This document shows, in pieces, positions 15,461 to 22,852 of a stretch of DNA of 26,382 nucleotides; within the stretch, counting starts at the first letter, position 1; each line of letters begins with the position of its first letter. The stretch is from the NCBI GenBank assembly GCA_023437225.1, contig JAEZGS010000019.1, forward strand, positions 1 through 26,382, in the 5' to 3' direction. The notes below the pieces were generated by a model. That model made no database searches. It was not told where the DNA came from and saw only the letters and a list, made by a program, of their open reading frames with translations. A program made the position numbers and the translations under genes. This DNA comes from Bacteroidota bacterium. Lineage in GTDB: Bacteria > Bacteroidota > Bacteroidia > Chitinophagales > Chitinophagaceae.

Positions 15461-15949
15461 ATGGCTAACATCATGAGAAGAACCCATGGCAACGGTGGTG
15501 GAACCACCGGATCTATGATGCCTTTTGGTGGTTTAGTTGATAACGTCCTTCAGAGTACACTAAACCGCTTTTTTGACGATGATTTCTGGGGATTCAATGG
15601 CCTGAGTGCATCGGGCAACCAGGTTCCCGTGAACATCCGCGAAACCGATAAGACATACGAAATGGAGCTTGTAGCTCCCGGGTTAAAGAAGGAAAACTTC
15701 CATGTAAGCATGGATAATAATTTGCTGACTATTTCCTTCGAGCATAAGGAAGAGAATAAGCAAGAGAACAAGGACAGTGGTTATCTCCGCCAGGAATACC
15801 GCATGCAATCGTTCTCAAGAAGCTTCAACCTCGACGATACTGTTGATGCCGACAAGATCAGCGCGCAATATCGCGATGGTGTGCTTCACGTAACTCTTCC
15901 GAAGAAGGAAGGAGCACAGCGAATAGCGAAGAACATCGAGATACAGTAG
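15461..15949 (+). CDS. small heat-shock protein, Hsp20 family
   Basis: A 162-residue alpha-crystallin-type chaperone that holds unfolding proteins in the cytoplasm under stress. A Gly/Met-rich N-terminal arm (1-45) precedes the alpha-crystallin domain (about 50-150), with PVNIRETDKTYEMELVAPGL, the YRMQSFSRSF strand and the GVLHVTLPKKE signature. The C-terminal IEI is the usual I-x-I tail anchor. A strong Shine-Dalgarno supports high expression. It is monocistronic: an octamer tract and a terminator (15997-16028) follow. Confidence 0.95.
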   Translation: MANIMRRTHGNGGGTTGSMMPFGGLVDNVLQSTLNRFFDDDFWGFNGLSASGNQVPVNIRETDKTYEMELVAPGLKKENFHVSMDNNLLTISFEHKEENKQENKDSGYLRQEYRMQSFSRSFNLDDTVDADKISAQYRDGVLHVTLPKKEGAQRIAKNIEIQ

Positions 15950-15951
15950 AG

Positions 15952-15980
15952 CGGAGAAACGGAGAAACAGAGAAACAGTG
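15952..15980 (+). repeat. octamer word tract after hsp20
   Basis: Units CGGAGAAA (15952-15959), CGGAGAAA (15960-15967), CAGAGAAA (15968-15975) and a partial CAGTG form an exact 8-nt period, starting 2 nt after the hsp20 stop codon. It shares its word family with the tracts at crtY-recR and upstream of ctaA. Confidence 0.8.
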
Positions 15981-15996
15981 AATTTTGAATAGTGAG

Positions 15997-16028
15997 AGGC
16001 AGTTGCTTTAATGAGCGACTGCCTTTTT
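15997..16028 (+). terminator. hsp20 terminator; loop holds the opposing stop codon
   Basis: A 10-bp stem, AGGCAGTTGC (15997-16006) with GCGACTGCCT (16015-16024) and one T-G pair, has an 8-nt loop and ends in TTTTT (16024-16028). The loop contains 16008-16010, the stop codon of the convergent minus-strand gene. Confidence 0.9.
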
Positions 16029-16505
16029 ATTATTCGTTGTTTCGATGGTTCCAATCTTACCATATGAATAGAAAAATATCGCTAATGGTATTAACCCGAT
16101 CGTCTGCCGAACCAGGTCCCACTTTGCCCATGTTTCGAGTTGCGAGCTTAGTTCAACATCGGAGAGGTTTACAGGATGGCCCATATGAGTAAGCAGGAAC
16201 GGTGCAAAATATATGAAAGTACTCAGCATCACTACCAGGTAAAAAAAGTGACCGATGTAAAGGATTCGCTTGCTTTCCATTTGAACTTTGAAACCTGTTA
16301 CAACAAGTATCAGCCACAACACTGTCATGAGCGGACTAAGAATCGGGAAGTAATTAATGCCCCAATGATCGTAATTCTTAAACATTATAATGTCCTCTTG
16401 CCAGAAAGGAACAATGGATACAGCCTGGTACCAGGCTCCCCCAACCACCAGCGTCATGACAATAAGAAATGCAAAGAATGTCCACCGAAAGATATTCGCT
16501 ATCAT
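16008..16505 (-). CDS. four-helix membrane protein (hypothetical)
   Basis: A 165-residue protein with four hydrophobic helices at about residues 5-27, 53-73, 84-106 and 136-153. The first carries GAWYQAVSIVPFW at its end. The layout is reminiscent of small DUF1772-like (anthrone-oxygenase-related) membrane proteins, but I cannot confirm this and no catalytic residue is evident. The tail is short and basic. It converges with hsp20, sharing the terminator region. The 150 bp between it and the next gene (16506-16655) hold nothing I can interpret. Confidence 0.7.
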   Translation of the reverse strand: MIANIFRWTFFAFLIVMTLVVGGAWYQAVSIVPFWQEDIIMFKNYDHWGINYFPILSPLMTVLWLILVVTGFKVQMESKRILYIGHFFYLVVMLSTFIYFAPFLLTHMGHPVNLSDVELSSQLETWAKWDLVRQTIGLIPLAIFFYSYGKIGTIETTNNKKAVAH

Positions 16506-16655
16506 ACTTTTAAATTTTCAGTCTAAAAGTAATAGCCCATCATATCGATCGAAAGACTATAGGCGATGAACTGCTCTAAAAATGTAATCAGTTGCTGCAA
16601 CCCGCGCATCGTTTGTGTTAGCAAACACTTTGGTCTGATGCATTTCCCTACACGA

Positions 16656-17558
16656 TCAAAACTTCCTGAACAAAAGATCCACCCGCTTCATGAAATTCTT
16701 TGTCTTCAAACCCTTACCCAGCACTACTTCTGGCAGTGGACCGGTAAACTTCTCACCGCGTTTAAGAATGTATTTGGTAACGGTGCTGGATGTGATACCC
16801 CACTTGGCAATGAATCGATAATACCCTTTATTCTTTTTCACGCGCTTTGTAGATACCGAACCAAAATGATAGGCGCGACTCTTACTTACTCCTTTGAACA
16901 GTCGCACACCTGCCATCCACAACTTCATTGAGAAATCAGGATCGGAATACATACCGGGTGTAAATTCAATCGAGTAACCACCAACATAATCCCATAGATC
17001 CCTATGCACCACATTGGGCGGCCATGTAGCGCCGCTCCAATCTTCGAATTGTAATGCATCAAACTCTTTTAGCAATCGCTGTTCATCAAACTGCGCGATG
17101 CTTCTGCCGTAGTCTTTCTCAATAACGCAATTGCTTGATGCTACCGGTTCAATGGCAGTAGACGATAAAAAGAAATAATGATGTCCTATCGATTCGATCT
17201 CTTTCCACAATTCCAGGTCCCAATTCGGACACACATACATATCATCGTTTAAATACACGAGGTATTCTGAATCCATGATCGTGCGCGCATAATTCAACGC
17301 ATAGCACACGCCGATGTTATCGCTCGAGTAGGTATAGTCGATATCCTCTTGAGACCGCACCCAATCCAGTGTTCCATCTTTTCCTTCATTGATGTGAACG
17401 ATCAACTGGTGAGCAAAATGAGAATTCTTTCGAATGCTTTCAATGCAAAGCTTGAGGTAATCAAGATTATTCCAGGTAGGTATGATCAGCGAAAATTTAT
17501 GTTCGCCGCCAGAACGTTTGTCTTTTAAGATGGAAGTTTTGCCCAACATGTTATTCAC
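16656..17558 (-). CDS. family 2 glycosyltransferase
   Basis: A 300-residue GT-A fold enzyme. FSLIIPTWNNLDYLKLCIES (about residues 22-41) is the classic GT2 opening. LNDDMYVCP near 118-126 carries the metal-binding DxD equivalent, and FTPGMYSDPDFSMKLW near 204-219 the catalytic-side ED-like motif. No membrane helix is visible, so it is probably a cytoplasmic enzyme adding a sugar to a glycan, lipid or protein. An ATG three codons later is possible. It is divergent from a methyltransferase gene, with a separate -7 box for each, which suggests a paired role in surface glycan making. Confidence 0.88.
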   Translation of the reverse strand: MNNMLGKTSILKDKRSGGEHKFSLIIPTWNNLDYLKLCIESIRKNSHFAHQLIVHINEGKDGTLDWVRSQEDIDYTYSSDNIGVCYALNYARTIMDSEYLVYLNDDMYVCPNWDLELWKEIESIGHHYFFLSSTAIEPVASSNCVIEKDYGRSIAQFDEQRLLKEFDALQFEDWSGATWPPNVVHRDLWDYVGGYSIEFTPGMYSDPDFSMKLWMAGVRLFKGVSKSRAYHFGSVSTKRVKKNKGYYRFIAKWGITSSTVTKYILKRGEKFTGPLPEVVLGKGLKTKNFMKRVDLLFRKF

Positions 17559-17567
17559 TGATTACAA

Positions 17568-17575
17568 CAAAGATA
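17568..17575 (-). promoter_or_regulatory. candidate -7 box for the GT2 gene
   Basis: On the minus strand TATCTTTG matches TAnnTTTG exactly and ends 9 nt before the ATG at 17558. No -33 TTG stands at 19 nt. It pairs with a divergent TATTTTTG on the plus strand at 17607-17614. Confidence 0.4.
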
Positions 17576-17606
17576 AGGTTGCTATGGTGCTTTGGATGGC
17601 GATCCT

Positions 17607-17614
17607 TATTTTTG
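17607..17614 (+). promoter_or_regulatory. candidate -7 box for the methyltransferase gene
   Basis: TATTTTTG matches TAnnTTTG exactly and ends 21 nt before the ATG at 17636. No TTG stands at the expected -33 distance. Confidence 0.35.
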
Positions 17615-17635
17615 GCGATAACCTGTAACGATCAA

Positions 17636-18331
17636 ATGAACCGACTAACCATCATCAAAGACCTGATGACCACAAAGGGTCTGAAAAACTACCTCGAGAT
17701 TGGCGTATTCAATGGACATATATTTTTTCGGATAAAAAGTAATTTCAAGATCGCGGTAGATCCGGAGTTTCGGTTCGATAAGCTGCGGATCTTCGGTAAA
17801 ACACTATTGAATCCCCACAACGTTCATAACAAATATTATTCGAAGACCAGTGATGCATTTTTTGCGGAAGATGCCCCCGAGTTACTAAAGGATAAGCCAC
17901 TGCACATAGCTTTGATCGATGGAATGCACGAATACGATTATGCGCTGCGCGATGTGGAGAATACTTTGAAATATCTATCGGATGACGGCGTGATCATTAT
18001 GCACGATTGCAATCCCCTTACAAAACAAGCTGCAAGCTCGTTCCAGGAGTGGAAGGACCGTGAGTTCGCCGATACCTGGAATGGCGATGTGTGGAAAGTG
18101 ATCCTGCATATGCAAAGTGTGCGCGACGATGTAAATGCATTTACGATCGATTGCGATCATGGACTTGGTATCATCACAAAGCGCAAGTCGGAACAGCGAT
18201 TCAACTTCACGAAAGAACAGATCAATTCATTCACTTACGAAGACTTCGAACGCCACAGGAAAGAATGGCTGAACCTGAAGCACTGTAATTATTTCTATGA
18301 ATACTTCCAGATTGCATCTGGTCAGAAATGA
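17636..18331 (+). CDS. class I SAM-dependent methyltransferase (Methyltransf_24 type)
   Basis: A 231-residue protein. The SAM-binding motif YLEIGVFNGHIF lies at about residues 19-30. An acidic motif, IALIDGMHEYDYALRD, is near 92-107, and GVIIMHDCNP near 118-127 (the metal-binding-type motif of this family). Such enzymes methylate sugars or other small molecules, often in surface-glycan clusters, which fits the adjacent GT2 gene. The substrate is unknown. The frame extends upstream to a TTG at 17579, but that lies before the -7 box, so ATG 17636 is preferred. Its last codons already belong to a heptamer word tract (AGAAATG repeats). Confidence 0.85.
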   Translation: MNRLTIIKDLMTTKGLKNYLEIGVFNGHIFFRIKSNFKIAVDPEFRFDKLRIFGKTLLNPHNVHNKYYSKTSDAFFAEDAPELLKDKPLHIALIDGMHEYDYALRDVENTLKYLSDDGVIIMHDCNPLTKQAASSFQEWKDREFADTWNGDVWKVILHMQSVRDDVNAFTIDCDHGLGIITKRKSEQRFNFTKEQINSFTYEDFERHRKEWLNLKHCNYFYEYFQIASGQK

Positions 18332-18400
18332 GAAATGAGAAATGAAAATTGTGAAAAAGGGGACGTAAGCCTCAATTCCCAATTCTCAATTCTCAATTCC
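18324..18400 (+). repeat. heptamer word tract with inverted arms after the methyltransferase
   Basis: The left arm has three AGAAATG units and AAAATTG (18324-18352), overlapping the stop codon. The right arm (18371-18400) has four units reading, on the other strand, as GAATTGA/GAATTGG. The arms are loosely complementary around a core of about 18 nt. The period is 7 nt. Confidence 0.8.
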
Positions 18401-18401
18401 G

Positions 18402-18420
18402 AAAAAGGCTCAGCCTTTTT
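18402..18420. terminator. bidirectional terminator with a stop codon in its loop
   Basis: AAAAAGGC (18402-18409) and GCCTTTTT (18413-18420) form a perfect 8-bp stem with a 3-nt loop, TCA. The loop is exactly the stop codon (TGA on the minus strand) of the small CxxC gene. The flanking A and T runs serve both strands, ending the methyltransferase transcript and the typA-side transcript. Confidence 0.8.
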
Positions 18421-18616
18421 CGCTCTTCCACCACCTATATCCAAGATAGCCTACAATCCCAAGCGGGGCGAGGGCAAGGTAAATAATGCCGGCATTGAGA
18501 GCACGGCCGGTTTCTTCGCCCATCTGCTGCGCTGTTTTGGTACAGATAGAGCATTGGGCGAAAATATCCTGCACAGAAAAAAGCAATATGGCGATAACCA
18601 GTAATACCCGATTCAT
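18410..18616 (-). CDS. 68-residue exported CxxC membrane protein (hypothetical)
   Basis: An N-terminal signal-like helix (residues 2-19, ending DIFAQ) is followed by C22-S-I-C25, then a polar stretch KTAQQMGEETGRALNAG, a second hydrophobic helix (about 43-60) and a basic end (YRWWKSEKG). The CxxC placed just after the export signal could bind a metal or haem or form a disulfide in the periplasm. No family is firmly recognised. It starts 45 nt after the typA stop on the same strand and may be transcribed with it. Confidence 0.75.
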   Translation of the reverse strand: MNRVLLVIAILLFSVQDIFAQCSICTKTAQQMGEETGRALNAGIIYLALAPLGIVGYLGYRWWKSEKG

Positions 18617-18661
18617 GGCGGCAAGTTACTTTTTTACTACAAGTAAACCATTAAGGTCTGA

Positions 18662-20473
18662 TTAAACCTCTTCAACTTTAAGGTTCTTCGCAAATTTCTT
18701 GCGGTCTTCCTCGTCCAGATAGATTTTACGCATACGAATGTTGTTCGGCGTTACCTCGATGCACTCATCGTGCTGAATGTATTCCATACACTCTTCAAGG
18801 GTTAACTGCACTTTCGGTGCAATGTTGGTTGCCGCATCACTTCCGCTTGCGCGCATGTTTGTAAGCTTTTTACCTTCGATCGCATTCACTACCAGGTCGC
18901 CCGGTTTGATGTGCTCGGCAATGATCTGGCCGGCATATACCTCTTCACCCGGATCCACGAAGAATGTTCCGCGGTCCTGTAGCTTATCTATCGAATATCC
19001 TGTTGTAGTTCCGGTTTGTTTCGCAAGCAAAACACCGTTGCTACGTCCGGGGATCGGACCTTTCCAGGGCTTATATTCAAGGAATCGGTGTGCCATCACA
19101 GCTTCACCGGTTGTTGCAGTCAGCATTTGTGTACGAAGTCCGATCAATCCTCTTGAAGGAATTTCGAACTCGAGATGTTGCATTTCGCCTTTGGTTTCCA
19201 TCACGTGCATTTCGCCCTTTCTACGGGTAACCAGGTCGATCACCTTGCTGGCGAATTCCTGCGGAACGTCTACTACCAGCGTTTCATAAGGCTCACATTT
19301 CTTGCCATCGATGTTTTTCACGATCACCTGAGGCTGACCCACAGTCAATTCATATCCTTCGCGACGCATCGTCTCGATGAGGATACCAAGGTGTAGAATA
19401 CCGCGACCGTAAACGAGGAATGAATCGCCATTGTCGTTGTCGAGTACGCGAAGAGCGAGGTTTTTTTCGGTCTCTTTCATGAGTCGATCACGCAGGTGGC
19501 GACTGGTAACGAACTTACCATCCTTACCAAAAAACGGAGAGTTGTTGATGCTGAACACCATGTTCATTGTCGGCTCATCAACGGAAATCACCGGCAATGC
19601 CTCAGGGTTTTCTGCATCAGCTATCGTATCCCCGATGTTAAAGTCTTCGATACCTACCACAGCGCACAAGTCGCCGGCAAGTACTTCAGTTACTTTTTTC
19701 TTACCCATGCCTTCGAACACGTAAAGTTCGCGAACACGGGTTTTTTTGATCGAACCATCGCCCTGCACAAGTGCGATCGGCTGGTTTTCACGGATAGAAC
19801 CGCGAGTAACCTTTCCAACTGCAATCCGGCCAAGGAAGGATGAGTAATCGAGAGATGTGATCTGCAATTGCAGCGTTCCTTCAGCTACCTTAGGCTCCGG
19901 AACGTATTGGAGGATCCCGTCAAGCAGCGGCTCAATGCCTTCGATCTGCTCGAGAGATGTGTTAAACCAGTTGTTTTTGCCCGAACCGTAGAAGGTTGGG
20001 AAGTCGAGTTGCTCTTCCGAAGCATCAAGGTTGAAGAACAGTTCGAACACGGCCTCATGAACTTCGTCGGGGCGACAATTCGGCTTATCCACCTTGTTGA
20101 TCACCACAATGGGACGAAGATTCAGTTGCAATGCCTTTTGAAGTACGAAACGAGTTTGAGGCATTGGCCCTTCGAACGCATCCACGAGAAGGATAACACC
20201 ATCGGCCATTTTCAATACACGCTCTACCTCGCCACCGAAATCCGAGTGACCAGGAGTATCGATAACGTTGATCTTTACGTCTTTATATACTACAGCAGCA
20301 TTCTTTGAGAAAATTGTGATGCCTCGTTCTTTTTCGAGGTCGTTGCTATCCATGATCAGGTCGCCCGTTTCCTGGTTGGCACGGAAAACGTGCGTCGCAT
20401 GAAGAATTCGGTCAACCAACGTGGTTTTACCGTGGTCTACGTGCGCAATGATCGCGATGTTTCTAATTTGCAT
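18662..20473 (-). CDS. typA: ribosome-associated translational GTPase TypA/BipA
   Basis: A 603-residue translation-factor GTPase. It has the G1 motif AHVDHGKTT (residues 10-18), G2-region EKERGITI, G3 DTPGH and G4 NKVDK. Domain II (about 200-290), two EF-G-like domains (about 300-475) and the BipA-specific C-terminal domain (about 485-590) follow. It acts on the ribosome and in large-subunit assembly, mainly under cold or stress. Length is full for the family. The 5' region contains a perfect 18-bp inverted repeat (20540-20580), ending 66 nt before the ATG. Confidence 0.97.
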   Translation of the reverse strand: MQIRNIAIIAHVDHGKTTLVDRILHATHVFRANQETGDLIMDSNDLEKERGITIFSKNAAVVYKDVKINVIDTPGHSDFGGEVERVLKMADGVILLVDAFEGPMPQTRFVLQKALQLNLRPIVVINKVDKPNCRPDEVHEAVFELFFNLDASEEQLDFPTFYGSGKNNWFNTSLEQIEGIEPLLDGILQYVPEPKVAEGTLQLQITSLDYSSFLGRIAVGKVTRGSIRENQPIALVQGDGSIKKTRVRELYVFEGMGKKKVTEVLAGDLCAVVGIEDFNIGDTIADAENPEALPVISVDEPTMNMVFSINNSPFFGKDGKFVTSRHLRDRLMKETEKNLALRVLDNDNGDSFLVYGRGILHLGILIETMRREGYELTVGQPQVIVKNIDGKKCEPYETLVVDVPQEFASKVIDLVTRRKGEMHVMETKGEMQHLEFEIPSRGLIGLRTQMLTATTGEAVMAHRFLEYKPWKGPIPGRSNGVLLAKQTGTTTGYSIDKLQDRGTFFVDPGEEVYAGQIIAEHIKPGDLVVNAIEGKKLTNMRASGSDAATNIAPKVQLTLEECMEYIQHDECIEVTPNNIRMRKIYLDEEDRKKFAKNLKVEEV

Positions 20474-20539
20474 AATTACCCCTTGAGGGACTAGTTTGAT
20501 GATAAATGACCGGCTTGGGTACCGTTAAAAGCGGGCGAA

Positions 20540-20580
20540 GGTAGGATTTTTTAGCCGATAAACGGCTAAAAAATCCTACC
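20540..20580. repeat. perfect 18-bp inverted repeat, 5-nt loop, upstream of typA
   Basis: The left arm 20540-20557 (GGTAGGATTTTTTAGCCG), loop ATAAA (20558-20562) and right arm 20563-20580 pair without a mismatch. The core is GC-rich (AGCCG/CGGCT), but the T/A runs sit inside the stem rather than after it, so it is not a normal terminator. In RNA it would be a stable hairpin in the typA leader or in the 3' end of the upstream transcript. Confidence 0.9.
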
Positions 20581-20584
20581 AATT

Positions 20585-20757
20585 TGCTAATGTGGTAATG
20601 TGCTAAACAGGAAGCGGAAAGCGGAAAGCGGGAAGCGGTGTCTATTTCCACATCTCCACATTGTCACATTTCCACATTGCTCCATTCCCATTAGCACACT
20701 AGCACATTAGCATATTAGCATATTAGCACACTAGCATACTAGCACATTATCACACTA
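20585..20757 (-). repeat. composite 8/7/8-nt word tract after the NagX-like gene
   Basis: On the minus strand, directly from the TAG stop (20757-20755), octamers TGTGATAA, TGTGCTAG, TATGCTAG, TGTGCTAA and TATGCTAA continue, then AATGTGGA-type octamers. A core of heptamers follows (CGCTTCC, CGCTTTC; 20609-20640), then TTTAGCACATTACCACATTAGC (20585-20607), which is inverted relative to the first words. The whole can fold as a long imperfect hairpin with the heptamer core at its tip. Confidence 0.85.
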
Positions 20758-21861
20758 CACCTTCACATACACCTTCCTCTTATCCATCGCCCAGCCGAGC
20801 AGCCAGCAGATCATCATGATCATCAGTGCAAACAGGAACGAACCAAAATAGGGATCGATTGGTTTGAATACATTATTCCAAAGCCAGCCATAGATTCCGG
20901 CCATGCCAAAAAACTGCGCTATCAATCCTGAAAATATGTAGATAATGAGCGGGTTCTTTCCAAAGACTTCAAAGAAATAAGTCCATCGCGTTTGCTTCAT
21001 GAAGTCGATCACATAAATGATCACCGCAAGCATAAGGCAGCTTAATCCAACCGTATACACCGCAAATGAGCTTGTCCATAGTTTCTTGTTAACAGGAAAA
21101 CTGAAATCCCACATATAGGCGATCGCCATCAACGCCACACCCGCTAACAGCAGTCCGGTGAGCGACTCAAATGTCTTTCCCTTCGATTGTATGTATCTAC
21201 CCGCGAAGAATCCACCAATAACATTTGCAATAGCCGGGAAAGTACTCAGGAATCCTTCCGGATCAAACGGTATTCCTTCGCCCCTGTACATATGCGATTC
21301 ACCGATCAGCCAGCGGTCTAATTTCAATACTGCATTGTTCTGCAAACTCAACGGATCGGGATGATCGCCAAAGACCCACAACACCGGAAAGTACAATACC
21401 AGTATCGCTATTGTTACCCACAACACCGTTTTTGGTTTAAGGTAATACACCATCAATGCTGCAATACCATAGCATAATGCAATGCGTTGCAATACTCCAA
21501 ACACACGTGTATCCTTTAATGGAGCAAGCACCATATGCCCTGCATCGTCGGTTTCAAAAAACGGGAACCAGTATAAAAGATAACCAATGATGAATATCAG
21601 AAATGTTCTTTTGAATATCTTCCACAACACCCGCCGTTCGGGCATTGCAGCCCATTTGTTCGTCACAAAACTTAATGCGTTTCCTACTGCAAACAAGAAC
21701 GAAGGAAACACCAGGTCCGTTGGCGTGAAGCCATGCCATTTAGCATGTTCCAATGGCGCATAAATAAACTCCCAGCTACCTGGCGTGTTTACGATGATCA
21801 TAAAGCAAACAGTCAAACCACGGAAGACATCGAGCGCAAGAAATCGGGTAGGGTTGGTCAT
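20755..21861 (-). CDS. NagX/HGSNAT-like membrane acyltransferase (DUF1624/DUF5009-type)
   Basis: A 368-residue polytopic protein with about ten hydrophobic helices. FLALDVFRGLTVCFMIIVN at residues 7-25 and WHGFTPTDLVFPSFLFAVG at about 42-60 are the hallmarks of the heparan-alpha-glucosaminide N-acetyltransferase-like family, with the conserved His in the second motif. In related proteins an acyl group crosses the membrane from acetyl-CoA to a glucosamine. In Bacteroidota such genes often accompany glycan use, but none is adjacent here. The substrate is therefore unproven. A TTG-N19-TATTTTAG promoter lies upstream. Confidence 0.85.
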   Translation of the reverse strand: MTNPTRFLALDVFRGLTVCFMIIVNTPGSWEFIYAPLEHAKWHGFTPTDLVFPSFLFAVGNALSFVTNKWAAMPERRVLWKIFKRTFLIFIIGYLLYWFPFFETDDAGHMVLAPLKDTRVFGVLQRIALCYGIAALMVYYLKPKTVLWVTIAILVLYFPVLWVFGDHPDPLSLQNNAVLKLDRWLIGESHMYRGEGIPFDPEGFLSTFPAIANVIGGFFAGRYIQSKGKTFESLTGLLLAGVALMAIAYMWDFSFPVNKKLWTSSFAVYTVGLSCLMLAVIIYVIDFMKQTRWTYFFEVFGKNPLIIYIFSGLIAQFFGMAGIYGWLWNNVFKPIDPYFGSFLFALMIMMICWLLGWAMDKRKVYVKV

Positions 21862-21880
21862 AAAGCAATTAGTTGGTCTT

Positions 21881-21910
21881 CTAAAATAACGCGACCTTTA
21901 CGCATTACAA
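21881..21910 (-). promoter_or_regulatory. TTG-N19-TATTTTAG promoter of the NagX-like gene
   Basis: On the minus strand TTG (21910-21908) is followed after exactly 19 nt by TATTTTAG (21888-21881), one base off the consensus TAnnTTTG. Transcription would start about 13 nt before the ATG at 21861. It is the only site in the window where I found both promoter halves at the standard spacing. Confidence 0.55.
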
Positions 21911-21943
21911 AATATACAAGGGGTTAACAGCAAAAATGTTTTA

Positions 21944-22852
21944 ATGGCACAGCGAAAGATCGTATTCCTCATCAACCCTATATCCGGAACAAGATCGAAG
22001 GAAACGCTCATGCGCACCATTGAAGAAGAGACCCGTCGTGCGGGCATTTCGTTCGAGATCGCATACACTAACGCCGAAGGAAACTATGTTACACTTGCAA
22101 AGCGAATCATCAATGAAGGGATCACCGATGTTGTGATCTGCGGTGGCGATGGATCTGTAAGTCGCATTACGGGTGCCTTACTCGACCTGCCCGTTCGATT
22201 CGGCATAATACCCATGGGATCGGGAAATGGTCTCGCGCTTGCAGCAGGTATTCCAACCAATGTTAAACGTGCACTGAAAGTGGTGTACACATGTAACGAT
22301 GATTATATCGATGGCTTTTACATCAATGGAAATTTTTCATGCATGCTTGGAGGTGTGGGCTTTGATGCACAGGTAGCTCACGATTTTTCAAAAGTAAAAA
22401 AGCGCGGACTCAATACATATCTGCGACTTTGCACCATCAATTACTTTAAATCGAAACCGTATTCATTCGTTGTAGAAACAAAAGACAGGACGTTTGAATC
22501 AGCGGCCTATTTTATCTCGATCGCTAACAGCAATCAATTTGGAAATAATTTTACCATCGCGCCACAGGCAAGTCTGCAGGACGGTTTACTCGACATCATC
22601 ATTGTAAAAGCGATGAATAAACTGATGCTTCCATTTTCCATGATGGCGCAGTTAACAGGCATTAATGCAGTACAACAGGCGAGTGAATTGATTGAATCAA
22701 AGAGTATATTATATTTTCAAACCGATGAGCTGCGAATTCTTAATCCACAAAATGCACCGCTGCATCTTGACGGAGAACCACTGGAATCGCCCGATGCGCT
22801 CGACATCAACGTTCTGCCAAAGGCTTTCCGGTTGATACATCCTTCCGCGTGA
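21944..22852 (+). CDS. diacylglycerol/sphingoid-type lipid kinase (YegS/DagK family)
   Basis: A 302-residue cytoplasmic enzyme with the lipid-kinase catalytic domain (1-130). NPISG is at 11-15, the nucleotide loop GGDGS at 67-71 and PMGSGNGLA at 90-98. A beta-rich C-terminal domain contains QLDG-like LHLDGEPLE near 273-281. GSGNGLA resembles the sphingosine/ceramide kinase loop more than the GTGND of DgkB. Bacteroidota make sphingolipids, so a sphingoid substrate is possible but not shown. The 3' end overlaps the convergent patatin gene by 47 bp. It is divergent from the NagX-like gene with an 82-bp gap. Confidence 0.88.
   Translation: MAQRKIVFLINPISGTRSKETLMRTIEEETRRAGISFEIAYTNAEGNYVTLAKRIINEGITDVVICGGDGSVSRITGALLDLPVRFGIIPMGSGNGLALAAGIPTNVKRALKVVYTCNDDYIDGFYINGNFSCMLGGVGFDAQVAHDFSKVKKRGLNTYLRLCTINYFKSKPYSFVVETKDRTFESAAYFISIANSNQFGNNFTIAPQASLQDGLLDIIIVKAMNKLMLPFSMMAQLTGINAVQQASELIESKSILYFQTDELRILNPQNAPLHLDGEPLESPDALDINVLPKAFRLIHPSA

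Noticed and set aside
17579..17635. TTG extension of the methyltransferase
   Set aside because: It starts upstream of the likely -7 box, and the Met at 17636 opens the domain properly.
20585..20757. Possible CRISPR array
   Set aside because: Units are 7-8 nt, degenerate and without spacers; no cas genes are near.
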